DNA from: Hofstenia miamia
Taxonomy: Eukaryota > Xenacoelomorpha > Acoela > Hofsteniidae
DNA: 64,000 nt
Direction of reading: 5' to 3'
NCBI GenBank assembly: GCA_900660155.1
Contig: CABFPE010000447.1
Span: 407,173 to 471,172 of the forward strand
Position 1 is the first letter of the stretch; every line of letters starts with the position of its first letter. The translations under genes were made by a program, and so were the position numbers. Shown here piece after piece: positions 42,301 to 51,759 of this stretch. The notes beneath the pieces were generated by a model. The model saw nothing but the letters and a program-made list of their open reading frames with translations. It was not told where the DNA came from and did no database searches.

Positions 42301-45300
42301 ATTTAATATATGTCGAAATCTTTATAATAACCTATGTCCAGAATTAGGCAGTCGTGATTAGTGACAATTAAATTAAAGCCTAAAAACTTCTATAATTTAA
42401 TCTAGTGCTCCAATAAAATACTACTACCAAAGCAAAAAAGTATTTGAAAAACTGGCTAGTTGAAATTGTTAAAATTGGACTGATTAAAGTTCAGTTATTT
42501 GTATATTTATGTGTCCCATATTCGATTTTAATCGTTCTAAATTTGCGAAATTTAAAATTGTAAGATTTAATAAGCAATGCATGTATAACTCTTGAAGCTT
42601 GTTGTAGCGGCAGCATTTATTTTAATAAAGAATTCCTCTCATAGTCACGTGATGGAAACTGATAAACTCATCTCACAGTTCTAATTTATATTCAATGTTG
42701 GCTCATAAGCCGTAAACAAAGCGGTTACTCATTCGCATACCAGATGCATATTAAATTAGGCCAAGCCTCTGCTATAGTCTTTTAATAGCCTCTGACCTAT
42801 TAACTAGCTTCCCGCAATTTATTGCTTGTCGACTAGTTCTTTTGACTCACCGCTTACTCTCAATTTCACTTGCGCCCCGCGTACTATTGATGTCAAGAAA
42901 TTTATTGACGCTTAATTTTCCGTTTTAATTACCTCTTATGTTGTTTTCGGGTGAATATAAAATTTTATTGCTTTAAATGAAATATTAATTAGTTTCCAAT
43001 AATTTACTACGTGTTGAATTGTTATGCTTCAAGACACTTCATCAATACCTGTAGTCGTCTGCGAATATATATATTTTATATCACGAGCTTGTTCAAATAC
43101 TGTCTTTAATAAAGGAAACTCCCCATTATTTAGTTATTTCTAGTACGTATATATTCCTAATTCAATCGCTGCTATGGAGTATTATATATAAAGTGCTTAT
43201 GTTGCTATTACATAGGTGAGATATGGTTTTGTCGTGCCCGGCTAATTGTCGGACTTTTGCGATATAAACCTTATTATTTCTCACCTATTTTAATCATATT
43301 TTTTCAATTTTTGAGTCAAACTTTGAATATTCAACCAGCCCATATTCGGATCTCTTAATTTGGGGATCCCCTTGCCAAGTTTCATAAAAATCTACGGAGT
43401 AGTTCCCGATATCTTAAGTGGTATAGACAAACATACACACAGTATAGTTGTAACATCATAAATGATATATTTAGAATGATCATTTCTGAAAATAAACTGA
43501 GCATTCAGAATGCGAAAATATCAGACGAAGGTTTCTACTTGTGTACTCTTTCCTCGCTCAAATCTCAAGCGGCCTTTTTGACAGTTAGTGTAGAAACATT
43601 ATCATTTCAGCAGAGCAACGAAGACAATCTCGAAAGATTATTCGCGAAACCCAGAAAACCTAATATCCTATACCTCAGTAAACGGAATATCCAGCTTCTT
43701 TCCTATGCATCGTCAAATATAATTTGCTCGCGTGTTGAATATTTTTGGTAGGTCTGGAATTACTACCAGTCGAAATTCATTTTAATTTTAGCGAATCCGA
43801 TGTTAATTGGAGGATTAAATCTTGTATAGACGATGACGTTCATTACATTGATGATGTCATAGCAACCAATCAATCATGTACATTCGCCCTCCGACAAAAA
43901 ACAAAAAACGGCTTTGGGGAGATAAGTGAGTTCTATGGACCAGTTTGGTTTGGCAACACTGAAACTGAAGGTTATTCTCCACCGAAACTTTTATTGGATT
44001 CGCAAGCCATTAACTCTACCTCAATTATACTCTTCTGGGAAACAAATTATAACCAGGTCAGTGCTAAGATTTATAATGCCGTGGATATTTATAGGAGCCA
44101 CAATGTTTATTATTTTAGATTTATAGACTAGAATTCAGGTTACACAATATTGTAAAAAAATACAAAATAGTTGCTATATTTAACATTTGCTAATAGTTTT
44201 CGAGCTAGTTAATGTATGAATTTTATGGGTTTTTTAATGATTATTTATATACGTTTTATCTAGCATTTTCAAAACTTCGAGAGATGCAAAAAATAAATGA
44301 AAAACAAAAGTTAAAGAGAGTAAATTTCAGATAAAAAATAAAAAATGATAAAAATTATTATTCGGAGTCTCGGTTTCGGCCTTGCCTCAGCAACGTATTG
44401 TTGTTAGAAAAGGTATTAAAACATATGCAATATAATACAAACAACGATCATATTAATTAGTAGAGTAACATAATTTTACATTATTTTAAACTATTTTCAC
44501 GTCTTTTTATAATTACGTTGAAGCCTACTTTATGTAAATATTCGTCAAAAATTTTGGTGCACTTTGTTGTTAATTACATATTTGAAATGTTATTTTTGAA
44601 AATGACCGTGAAAATTTTGTACCGCCGGATCAATCTCTTAATGGAACCTGTTTGATTTTTTGTTACTTGTGTTTTTTGTTTTGACATTTCAAAACTACGC
44701 TGCGGGACACACAATCAGCGATTTGATTAGCGTACACAAGTTAGTTAGGAATTGCAAGATCGTAACTATCAATATTTCCTTATCTTTTATGATCTTGCAT
44801 GTCAAAGCTAATTTATGCAATGTGTTTCCCAGACGATATTAAGCCTCTCCTTTTAGGATTTTCAAATTGAATATAATGTCAAATTAAAAGATCAGGAATC
44901 TGTTATACTTCCCTTAAATGATGCGCATCTTAGAAGCCATGTGATTGCCTCACTTCAGCCTGATACTGCTTATGTCTTCAGAGTAGTGGTATGATTTGTT
45001 ATTGTTACAAGTTTATTTTTTATATGTTTCTTAAATAGTTTGTCTCTTTATTCTGTATTACTTTCGAAGAAAAGAATTATACTATTTCCAAAGGTCGTGA
45101 AAGTATAAAATTATTCTTCAACAAATTATGTTCTCCAGCCTTTGTTTTTCGAAATCGCATATTCTTTGTATCAGATATCATGTGGAGGTTTATCTCAGCA
45201 GATTGCTGGTTTGATTTATAAAATGATTTATGCAGACCCTGCTAAGATGTGATAAAGAATCTTAAATATGGTTGACCTTCACTAAAAAGTGCTGCCTTAA

Positions 45301-48300
45301 AAAATTGCAAGTGTTTATATTGATAAACCATGAAATTATAGTTAGCTCTAGACAGCTAAAATGAAAATATTCATTGGATAAAATGAGACAATATACGCCA
45401 CTATGTGTGACTATATTATGTTCTCTGATCTTTGTTTAGTAGATTTGATTAAATGGTGTATGCATGCATTAATTAACGTATTCACCTGAGTTGCGTGCTA
45501 GACATTAAAGAAGTGATTAAAACACAGCATACCGCGATATTTTTTTTACATTTTCTGCACATAAATTATTTTTTTCAGTTTTAATTATTTTGGAGATCAT
45601 AAATGGCAATTATATCTCAAACTGGAACTATTTTACTGTATAGAACAGGCTTTACTTTCAAGCCGCTATTGTTAAAATGCATAATATAGTAAATTTCTAA
45701 TAACAACATAATTTTAGAGCAGTACAACACCTTCAATAAAAAGTAAGCCTATCATTATCTCGACTGTTTCGTCCCTTCCGCTTTTCGCACCTTCTAATGT
45801 GTTCGCAGCAATTGTTATAGATGGCAACTTTCAGTTAATCTCAGTATCGTGGGATCCAGCCCCAAATTCTCTTCTACATGAACACATTGCAGGCTATTTT
45901 GTAAGTTATTTTTGGAAACACCATATTCTTTAATTTTTAGTCTAAGGTTTAATCATTTTTTCCTTTTAAAGCTTAGTCTTATGCTATATTATAAAACTAG
46001 AGTTTATACAATGTTTGAATTTCTAAATGAGGCATTATATGTAATGTGATTTTCATAAAGTCCTCCTAGTTTATTGCGTTTATAGTTATTTTTGTCAATT
46101 TTAGGTAGTTGTCAAAGATATAAATAATCGAACGGTTTCAAAGCTTTCGACGTTTAGCAACATCACTGAAGTCTTGGTCAAACTACCCATCAAAGAGCCT
46201 ACTAAGTTTTTTGTCAGTGTTGCTGCTTTTACACCTTCAGGCCAAGGTCCATTCTCACATCCTTTCTACGTAAAATTAGGTAATTTTTAATTGGGTGAAG
46301 TAATTGGCAGGAGTTTTGGATTCCATTCTGCAACAGCTTGTTGTTTGACAATGCAATTCACTTCAATTGTTACCCCTGGTCTCCAGTCTCATGTTTACAC
46401 TTTAGCCTTCTAATGGCTATACTCAGTACTTGAAAATAAGCAGTGACTTTTTATTTGCGATGTAGTGGTATGTTGTTTATGGCAAAACGTTTGATTGGCA
46501 TCTGATATAGCCTAGAAATTACCCATCATTTTCTTAATTGACATTTATTTGTATTTCAAAAATACGATTCCTCGCAAATTTAAATATTGTTTTTTAACAC
46601 CTAAAAACAATTATTTTCAAATGATTTTCTTATGTTCAATTTATTTATATTTTAAATTGAAATCGTTGTAAAAATAACAGATGAAGCGCGTCCAATCTAA
46701 TTCGTAAGAGAAACAATAAATTGAAAAAATGTCCCTCTTCCTAAATTAATATAAAATATTACCGGTACTGATTACTATAATAACTTTGAAGTAAATATGT
46801 TCATTTTTAAACACACAAAATTAAAATTGAGATTTTAAAATAATTAATTTTTTTAAATTTTGCATAGTAGTATTAATCGTCCAGATTCATTTTCATTTAA
46901 AGCTTCTAGATTATGGAATGACTTAAATCTCGAAATAAAAAAGGAACAAAATTATAAACATTTTAGAAGAAAAATTAAAAAAATTTTGTTATCCAAACAA
47001 TCACTATTAGGAATATCAAACAAATTAAGCGCATGGACAGATTTCATTTAACATTTGAAATTTACGCCCTTAAAATAAGTGTGCATATTATTAATTTTGT
47101 AAATATACATGTATATTAGTTTGTAGAATTTGTTTGTTTGTTTTGTTTTGTTTATTTTAGCAATAAATTTGCTTGACTCTAATCATAGGGCTCTGCAATT
47201 CCCCAATTTTATATAATGGCTACACTAAATTGACAAATACTGTGTTTACACACCGATAACTGCTCTTTTTAATAATTTATACGTCAATTGAGAGTGCTGT
47301 TTAGATTTTATGGAGACTCTTTCATTTCTTGACGAACCATGGTTTTTGGCTTTAGTTGGTGTTTGTTTGTGGTTACTACTATTTCTCATTTGCATTATTA
47401 TTTACCAAACATATCACAAGAACAATTCTAAGTTTCCAGGTTAGCGCACAACCGCTTTTTTGCATGTATCCTCCTTTTATTTCCAATCTAGATGTCGCTA
47501 TAAATTTAATATGTTTTGCGACATCTAGTGGGGAATTAATTTATGTTTAATATGTTTAAATACTTTGTATTTTTATAAATTCTAATTTACGTTTGAAAAT
47601 GTATATTATATATTTCAAACTAGTATTCGTCAATTTCATTGCATTCCAGATCGGAATTAAATATGCACAATGCTAGTAACATTTTTTGTTATCGCTTAAC
47701 TTTGTGGAAATCATCCTACCAATCTGTGCATTAGATTCACCACTGTCTGTTATTGATAGTCCTTATACTTACCATTAATTTATTGATTTATTGAAATTGA
47801 TTTTCCTGAATAGTTGATTTAGTATTTGAAAATGGACTGCTTTTCATATTTAATCTAGCGCTTAAACTGTATACTAACTAAACTATTTTCATATTTATAC
47901 ACAATCATGTTATTGTGTTTATGACATGCTGATATATTTATTTAAAATAGTGTTTCGTGTTTTTTAAATACGGTTGTAGTTTGATTACACGAAACCTTCA
48001 ACGCATAGCATTTTGTAATCTTTCTGTAATTAAATAATGTCCTGACTCTAGGACAAACAACTAATTTAGAAAGATAGCTTTATACAATGAATTATACAAT
48101 TTCAAGTTACTTCAAGCGTTTATATACAATTACAGTATACAATATACAACAATTCCTCGCTTATAATAGTGATAAACAAAAGTATAGAAGTGAAACGGAA
48201 CGTGAAATTATTTTATAATATACAGACTTCTATTGTTTACAAAATAATTTAGAAAATATTGGTATTTTCCGTTAAATTCACCAAACCGGAACGTATTGCT

Positions 48301-51300
48301 GTTAAAGCTAATACTTTTTTATTTAGTATGAAGGAAATTTATTATCTCAATTCATTTTAATTTTTAATCAATTGTCCTAACCGTTTTTCCACGCTTTTAC
48401 TAATAAATATAAAAAAGTAAACGCAGATGTACTTTGCACTTCACTCCTAAGAGCATGACTGGGTAATGAACGAATACATTTTTATATCTGATATCTTATA
48501 AACCTATAAGGAGATTCATTAACACGCATCCGTTTGCTAAAAAAAAATACATGCACTTTTGTCTAATAGCTTTTTTAATTATTTTTCAAGAGGGTAAAGA
48601 AAAAACAAATATTTGAAGTTACATTTATGTACAATACTGCAACTAAGATACATCGTTACGTAAATGTGAATGTACATGTATACGAAAAAGGAACAGAATG
48701 CCTTACTTCATATAGAGTCCTTAACGAAATAGTTAAATAAATGCTAATACAGTGGCCAACACAAATTTGCAACAGCTTAAGCTTAATATAAAATAGTGAC
48801 TAATTATTATTTTTTTTATTTATTTAGGATAATTTAATTGTTGGAATACTTATGTCACAGAAAACAAATTTGCAAGCTAATTGCACCATAGAGCGCACTG
48901 AGTAAAAATTTTCAAAATAGCGATTTTGAATGACGACACAGAATAGGAACACATTGAAAAAAGTATTTTCACAATTTCAATTACAATCTTAATAAAAAAT
49001 AATGCGAAACTTTACTCAAATACAATGGATAATATGATCGTGAATTGACACTTTCAACTGAACGAGATTGCATAAAGAAATGTTTTTTAACAAATTCACA
49101 TTTGTATGTTTCTCTATTTGACTCTAAATGTTCACAGAATTCTGTGATGTCTGAGGCCTGAATAATCCTAGTTATTAATGCGAGTAATAAAATTGTGTTT
49201 GAATAGGCAAGACATGTTTTTCAATTAGATTTTTCTTAGAAAGCTCTCACTATCCAATCGCAAAGTATAAACGCTTTACAAGAATTTTTTGAAATTTGTA
49301 GGTATAATGAGATTTTTGCAATATTGTCTACCTTGAAAAATAAGTGGGGTGACTGCCACTCACTCGTGTTGGTTTATTCCGACACATCTGACTTTCCTTC
49401 GAATACTAACGACATACTTAGAAACTTTACATAATGCCAAAATAATAACGTTTTTCATTTCCAAGTACCACCAACTAAATTGATCTGTTCCAATCAAATT
49501 TGTAAAGCAATGACGTTTTAACGACGTTGTTACAGTATTTTCAACGCTTTGTTCGGCCGTGAGCATATCGTTCTACTTAATTTTAATTACCGATTATGAT
49601 TCGCCTAATTTAGTGAAACATGACATTTTAATCAGAAAGAAATCTAAACTATTTTAGTATTTCAATGAACTTTTAGATATTGATTCACGTGATATTGAAA
49701 TGGAAGGACGAGTGAACAGCAAAGCCGACTTATGGGGCTCTTTACCTCAAAAAAACAATTATTACGTCGACGTCACTTCTCATTATGTGAATGGAGGTAA
49801 ACCAGGTATGTGCGATTTTGATATTTTATATTATCATATTTAAATATTGCAACTTATGTCAATGCTTCCCAGATTGCAATTGCAAACTTTTTAAGATGTA
49901 ATTCAAAGCTTAGAAAATTGTTAGATTATTCCGCCATGATGAAACACCTTCACATACTTTCGGCCAAGAACTGAATTTAGTAATTCTTGAAAATCTTTGT
50001 TGTATCTGAATGGTGTACCATTTCATTAGCCATTGAATGTGAAGACTTTTGAAGAAGACTGCTTATCAAGGATGAATTTGGCAAATTCACAACCTAGTTC
50101 TATTGATCTGACTTTACTTGGCAATATTTGTATATTTATTTGCTAAAAGAGCATTAAATTCTATTAGGACAAGGGATGTCAGAAGTGTTAAACTTAGACC
50201 GAAATGCTAACAGGTACATCCTGAAAATAAGCATTCACTCTTTCAAGGTACCAGTAAAACGAAAAGAACAACGTTAATGTGCAAACACATTAGTCCGAAC
50301 TGTTATGCACAAGACTGTACATTGGGGTTATGCTTTCATTATAATATTACTAGATAGTGAGGTCTGATTGAAATATATACTAAGACAATAAGAAACATTG
50401 TAATTAATGCTTGTAAAACTCATCAATATTTGGAATTTGCTTTGAGACGCACTGTAGACACCTTAATTTTTTAAATTTCTGTTGTGGACTTATGAACTGC
50501 AATAATTTATTTACTAAACATTCCAACTTAAATAGATTTGTTTGTCATTTTGTGACTTATGGAACACCCATATGTTGTTTTCAGGGGTTTTGGGGACCAC
50601 TTAATCCCAATTTGTGATTGGGACCATAAATGCCGAAGTGGGAACCACAGATTTTATAATATTACTAAAACTTTTTGTCAATTTTGGCCATAGGAGAAGT
50701 TATTCAAAGAGACCATGTTTGACTATGGATCGGGATTAGGATCAAATTCACTGTGACTACATGTATGTGAAATTTGGAACAATAAAATTTTGTTACCACA
50801 GAATCAAAGACCTGTTTCTTTCAGTTTTAATTACAGACACATATAGATAAGCATATAATTTATCATTGATAACTAATAATTTTCTTTTTTTTAAATTTAT
50901 AGCTTTTAGGAATAAATTACCCATTAACTCTGTCGGGTTCCTGTGAAAATATTCCTACACACCAGTCCACATCCAAACGTGAAGCACAATATCAAGAAAT
51001 CACGGACATGTCATCAAACGAAAAAATTATTCATGCTGAAAATAAATTTGGGAGTTTGAAGAGCTTGTCCAAAAATGCAGACTCTGATGGCCAAATTACC
51101 TACAGTGAGTTTCAGTTTTACAGACTTATATATTATCAATATTGACAAAAAATTGTTCCGAAATTCTGTCTAGTTTTCTAATAAATTTTCGATTTCACAT
51201 TTGTTATGAAGATTAATTGTGATTATGTTGTAGCGCTATTCTAAAAATATCATTTAGTAAATTTTGGTAAACCGAGTCGGCCACCACGACCTCGAATGGG

Positions 51301-51670
51301 AATCTTAATTTCTCGCACGACCACGTCGATGGCTTCTCCTCAGTACACAAGTAGGCGACTCCCTACCAGCCATACGGTTCCACTCGCTTTCTCACATAAA
51401 GATTCAAACTATGTTTGCGAAGAGTCAGTATTTCCACCTCAACGCCCTGTTTGCAGCAGTGTCTCTTGCGAATTTAGTTCTGGTCCCAAAGCTCCAAAGT
51501 CCTCTTCGAGATATTCTTGCGTTGAATGTAACGAAGGAAAGCACCATCCAGACTCAGTATTCTACCATGAAATTGAGCCAGAAGAGGGTGATTCTGGGGT
51601 TCTCATTGACGACATCTCTTCCAGTTCCTTTGAAAAATCGCCTTCGACTAATAACTATATGCATTTCTAA
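27224..51670 (+). CDS. robo: Roundabout-like receptor (Ig4+, FN3x3, TM), 5' partial, 16 exons
   Basis: A type I membrane receptor. If it is Robo, it binds Slit at the cell surface and steers axons and migrating cells. Sixteen exons joined at GT/AG sites keep one frame for 944 complete residues. Domains in visible numbering: Ig 1-76, Ig 77-163, Ig 164-253, Ig 254-about 345, FN3 about 360-460, FN3 about 465-550, FN3 about 560-654, TM about 667-688, cytoplasmic tail 689-944. Each Ig has Cys...Trp in one exon and D-x-G-x-Y-x-C in the next. Robo normally has five Ig plus three FN3 domains, so one Ig and the signal peptide are probably upstream. Support for Robo is the domain count and the juxtamembrane EPWFLALVG; the tail has no clear polyproline Ena site. 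Alternatives are another Ig/FN3 guidance or adhesion receptor. DCC and L1 have more FN3 domains, NCAM has two. All acceptors end in TAG. A polyadenylation signal follows at 51748. Confidence 0.72.
27810..27925 (+). CDS. Receptor exon 2: second half of Ig-a
   Basis: Acceptor GTTTAG, donor AAAAG/GTGAGT. Completes the split Arg codon and encodes NGDLILPKVRKDDFGNYTC, the typical D-x-G-x-Y-x-C F-strand with Cys62, then a G-strand ending IQLQIKG. Leaves in phase 1, as at all the Ig-domain boundaries here. Confidence 0.85.
28946..29087 (+). CDS. Receptor exon 3: first half of Ig-b
   Basis: Acceptor TTTAG, donor CAAG/GTAATT. Encodes HSGDEVLLKCDIKAHPTKPA followed by KWQRKKG: Cys101 and Trp113 with normal I-set spacing. 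An 18-residue linker rich in His and Asp precedes the domain. Confidence 0.88.
29881..31276. repeat. 1396-bp tandem duplication, copy 1
   Basis: Appears identical, over its full length, to 31278-32673 and is separated from it by a single N at 31277. It lies in receptor intron 3. Exact identity including AT-rich tracts, with an N at the joint, points to overlapping contig ends placed side by side rather than a real duplication. Confidence 0.95.
30641..31064. mobile_element. pogo/Tigger-like MITE, 424 bp
   Basis: Terminal inverted repeats CAGTAGAACTCCTCTATAG are perfect over 19 bp at both ends. TA precedes the left end; CA, a probable decayed TA, follows the right end. TATAGAGG recurs four times near the right end. 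No reading frame, so it is non-autonomous. TIRs opening CAGT-x-GAAC with a TA target are typical of the pogo/Tigger branch of Tc1/mariner. Confidence 0.8.
31278..32673. repeat. 1396-bp tandem duplication, copy 2
   Basis: Second copy of 29881-31276, starting at CAAAAAATTC and ending at AATGATC just as copy 1 does. Probably an assembly artefact; the true intron 3 is then about 1.4 kb shorter. Confidence 0.95.
32038..32461. mobile_element. pogo/Tigger-like MITE, second copy in duplicated block
   Basis: Identical to the element at 30641-31064, because it lies in the second copy of the 1396-bp block. It probably does not represent an independent insertion. Confidence 0.8.
33734..34060 (+). other. 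108-codon open frame in receptor intron 3, unassigned
   Basis: Lies between exons 3 and 4 on the coding strand. The translation is Phe/Leu/His/Cys-rich with no motif or domain I know, and the alternative exon phases would not join the receptor. Probably a chance frame in a slightly GC-richer patch. Confidence 0.25.
34745..34863 (+). CDS. Receptor exon 4: second half of Ig-b
   Basis: Acceptor AATTTAG, donor TTT/GTAAGT. Encodes GLRFRSITVKDSGTYICFF with Cys147 in the D-x-G-x-Y-x-C motif. The preceding intron (5.66 kb) contains the 1.4-kb assembly duplication. Phase 2 in, phase 1 out, consistent with exons 3 and 5. Confidence 0.88.
36145..36257 (+). CDS. Receptor exon 5: first half of Ig-c
   Basis: Found by completing the domain between exons 4 and 6. 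Acceptor GATTTAG, donor GGC/GTACGT. Two bases complete a Ser codon, then FRVGKRIVLPCRFSSIIFSI followed by WWQLPDNNNG, giving Cys182 and Trp192/193. Ends exactly on a codon boundary, matching the phase-0 start of exon 6. Confidence 0.82.
37693..37849 (+). CDS. Receptor exon 6: second half of Ig-c
   Basis: Acceptor AATTTAG, donor CAAG/GTATGC. Encodes DGNLIISETSISDSGNYSC with Cys235, then a G-strand ending KVVLKIQ. The exon happens to begin with ATG, which is an internal Met here, not a start. A nearer upstream TTTAG at about 37660 would bring an in-frame stop. Confidence 0.88.
39918..40190. repeat. Fold-back repeat / possible MITE upstream of exon 7
   Basis: Perfect 15-bp inverted copies of GTTACAACGGACCAA (40008-40022) and TTGGTCCGTTGTAAC (40133-40147) lie inside a wider imperfect pair, TATTGGTTTGATGTAA near 39924 and TTACATCAGACCAACATA near 40168. 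Nested arms of this kind suggest a fold-back element. No target duplication identified. Confidence 0.6.
40176..40269. repeat. TATG/TA microsatellite
   Basis: TATG tetranucleotides grade into TA dinucleotides and end 20 bases before the exon 7 acceptor. Confidence 0.85.
40289..40463 (+). CDS. Receptor exon 7: first half of Ig-d
   Basis: Acceptor ATATTTAG directly after a TA-rich microsatellite, donor ATAG/GTTTGT. Encodes PPYIVKGPLNASTILGGSVD, then FSCVFYSEDG and AKWMFRR, with Cys282 and Trp294. A potential N-glycosylation site (NAS) lies in the A' strand. Confidence 0.88.
40724..41170. repeat. 447-bp tandem duplication, copy 1
   Basis: Matches 41172-41622 across a single N at 41171. The only difference seen is 4 bases in the terminal TA/TATG microsatellite. 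Likely an assembly artefact within receptor intron 7. Confidence 0.92.
41172..41622. repeat. 447-bp tandem duplication, copy 2
   Basis: Second copy of 40724-41170, beginning TTTGATAAACAAATTAATG. The N lies where the microsatellite would have stopped a contig. Confidence 0.92.
43200..43446 (+). mobile_element. RTE-like LINE/SINE 3' tail fragment
   Basis: The segment CCAAGTTTCATAAAAATC ... GAGTAGTTCCCGATAT ... GACAAACATACACACA is the familiar 3' end of RTE-class LINEs and the SINEs that use their machinery (CCAAGTTTCATGAAAATCxGTTxAGTAGTTTxxGAGxT...ACAAACATACA). No coding part is left. It ends about 28 bases before the exon 8 acceptor of the receptor gene. Confidence 0.6.
43475..43747 (+). CDS. 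Receptor exon 8: second half of Ig-d and start of FN3-1
   Basis: Acceptor ATATTTAG, donor TTTTG/GTAGGT. Encodes ENKLSIQNAKISDEGFYLC with Cys335, a G-strand ending AAFLTVSV, then a linker and the first strands of FN3-1 (RKPNILYLSKRNIQLLSYAS). The acceptor sits only about 30 bp after an RTE-like transposon tail and has a poor pyrimidine tract. Confidence 0.82.
43792..44056 (+). CDS. Receptor exon 9: rest of FN3-1, start of FN3-2
   Basis: Separated from exon 8 by a 44-bp intron (GTAGGT ... AATTTTAG), which joins TG/C to make Cys403. Encodes ALRQKTKNGFGEISEFYGPV, the F-G region of FN3-1, and SPPKLLLDSQAINSTSIILF followed by WE, the A-B strands of FN3-2 with its core Trp. Donor CAG/GTCAGT, phase 0. 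Confidence 0.82.
44857..44988 (+). CDS. Receptor exon 10: middle of FN3-2
   Basis: Acceptor CTTTTAG, donor GTG/GTATGA, 44 codons in phase 0 at both ends. Encodes QIEYNVKL and VIASLQPDTAYVFRVV, the FN3 C strand and the conserved L-x-P-x-T-x-Y-x-F-R-V F-strand motif. Confidence 0.88.
45718..45900 (+). CDS. Receptor exon 11: end of FN3-2, start of FN3-3
   Basis: Acceptor ATTTTAG, donor TTT/GTAAGT, 61 codons, phase 0 to 0. Starts SSTTPSIKSKPIIISTVSSL, a G-strand without the usual A-x-N-x-x-G turn, and continues APSNVFAAIVIDGNFQLISV then SWDPAPNSLLHEHIAGYF, the A-B-C strands of FN3-3. Confidence 0.85.
46105..46279 (+). CDS. Receptor exon 12: rest of FN3-3
   Basis: Acceptor ATTTTAG, donor TTAG/GTAATT, phase 0 in and 1 out. 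Encodes VVVKDINNRTVSKL ... KFFVSVAAFTPSGQGPFSHP, the F-strand and G-x-G-x-x-S turn that closes the last FN3 domain before the membrane. Confidence 0.88.
46850..47170 (+). mobile_element. 5'-truncated LINE, 3' end of ORF2
   Basis: The reading frame ends SFSFKASRLWNDLNLEIKK ... FRRKIKKILLSK before a stop at 47049-47051. This is the C-terminal signature of CR1/Jockey-type ORF2 proteins (SFxxxAxxLWNxLPxEIRxxxSxxxFKxxLKxxL). A short 3' UTR and a TTTG/TTTTG-rich tail follow. It sits in receptor intron 12, same strand. The 63-codon frame is open, so it may be relatively young. Confidence 0.75.
47305..47439 (+). CDS. Receptor exon 13: juxtamembrane and transmembrane helix
   Basis: Acceptor TGTTTAG, donor CCAG/GTTAGC, phase 1 to 1. 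Encodes FLDEPWFLALVGVC followed by LWLLLFLICIIIY, one strongly hydrophobic segment (residues about 667-688), then QTYHKNNSK, a basic stop-transfer. The E/Q-P-W-F-x-x-x-x-G entry to the helix resembles Robo receptors. Confidence 0.88.
49677..49805 (+). CDS. Receptor exon 14: cytoplasmic, Tyr motif
   Basis: Acceptor CTTTTAG, donor CCAG/GTATGT, phase 1 to 1. Encodes DIDSRDIEMEGRVNSKADLW and then NNYYVDVTSHYVNGG. The paired tyrosines before V-D-V-T sit where Robo proteins carry a conserved tyrosine motif. I cannot prove it is that motif. A competing TTTTAG 15 bases upstream would be out of phase. Confidence 0.8.
50910..51104 (+). CDS. Receptor exon 15: cytoplasmic
   Basis: Acceptor CTTTTAG, chosen over TTATAG seven bases earlier, which would read into a stop. 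Donor TACA/GTGAGT. Encodes a Ser/Asn-rich hydrophilic segment including EAQYQEITDMSSNEK and KFGSLKSLSK. No domain recognised. Confidence 0.8.
51258..51670 (+). CDS. Receptor exon 16: cytoplasmic C-terminus and stop
   Basis: Acceptor CATTTAG; 136 codons to a TAA at 51668-51670. Starts NFGKPSRPPRPRMG, whose R-P-P-R-P-R could be an SH3-binding site. Continues with a Ser/Pro/Cys-rich stretch (CSSVSCEFSSG ... SCVECNEG) and ends with an acidic segment, HEIEPEEGDSGVLIDD, then a Ser-rich end NNYMHF. Disordered by composition. Confidence 0.85.
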
Positions 51671-51747
51671 GTTGTTAGAATTTTATATTTTTATTTTGTT
51701 AGCATTTCTCGGATTTGCATTGTTTAGATTTGAACTTTAGTTTAGAG

Positions 51748-51753
51748 AATAAA
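51748..51753 (+). terminator. Polyadenylation signal AATAAA
   Basis: Canonical hexamer 78 bases after the receptor stop codon; the short 3' UTR is plausible. Confidence 0.65.
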
Positions 51754-51759
51754 CTTTGT

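Noticed and set aside
43745-44131. 128-codon frame treated as a single exon across the 44-bp intron
   Set aside because: The frame upstream of 43792 is out of register with exon 8, and no ATG begins it. Splicing at GTAGGT/TTTTAG gives a continuous FN3 domain.
45175-45208. Micro-exon candidate reading ISCGGLSQQIA between exons 10 and 11, which would restore an FN3 turn
   Set aside because: The only nearby donor gives 34 bases and breaks the frame into exon 11; no in-phase donor is available.
51411-51740. 109-codon frame overlapping the last receptor exon
   Set aside because: Shadow frame of the exon 16 coding sequence; hydrophobic and motif-free.
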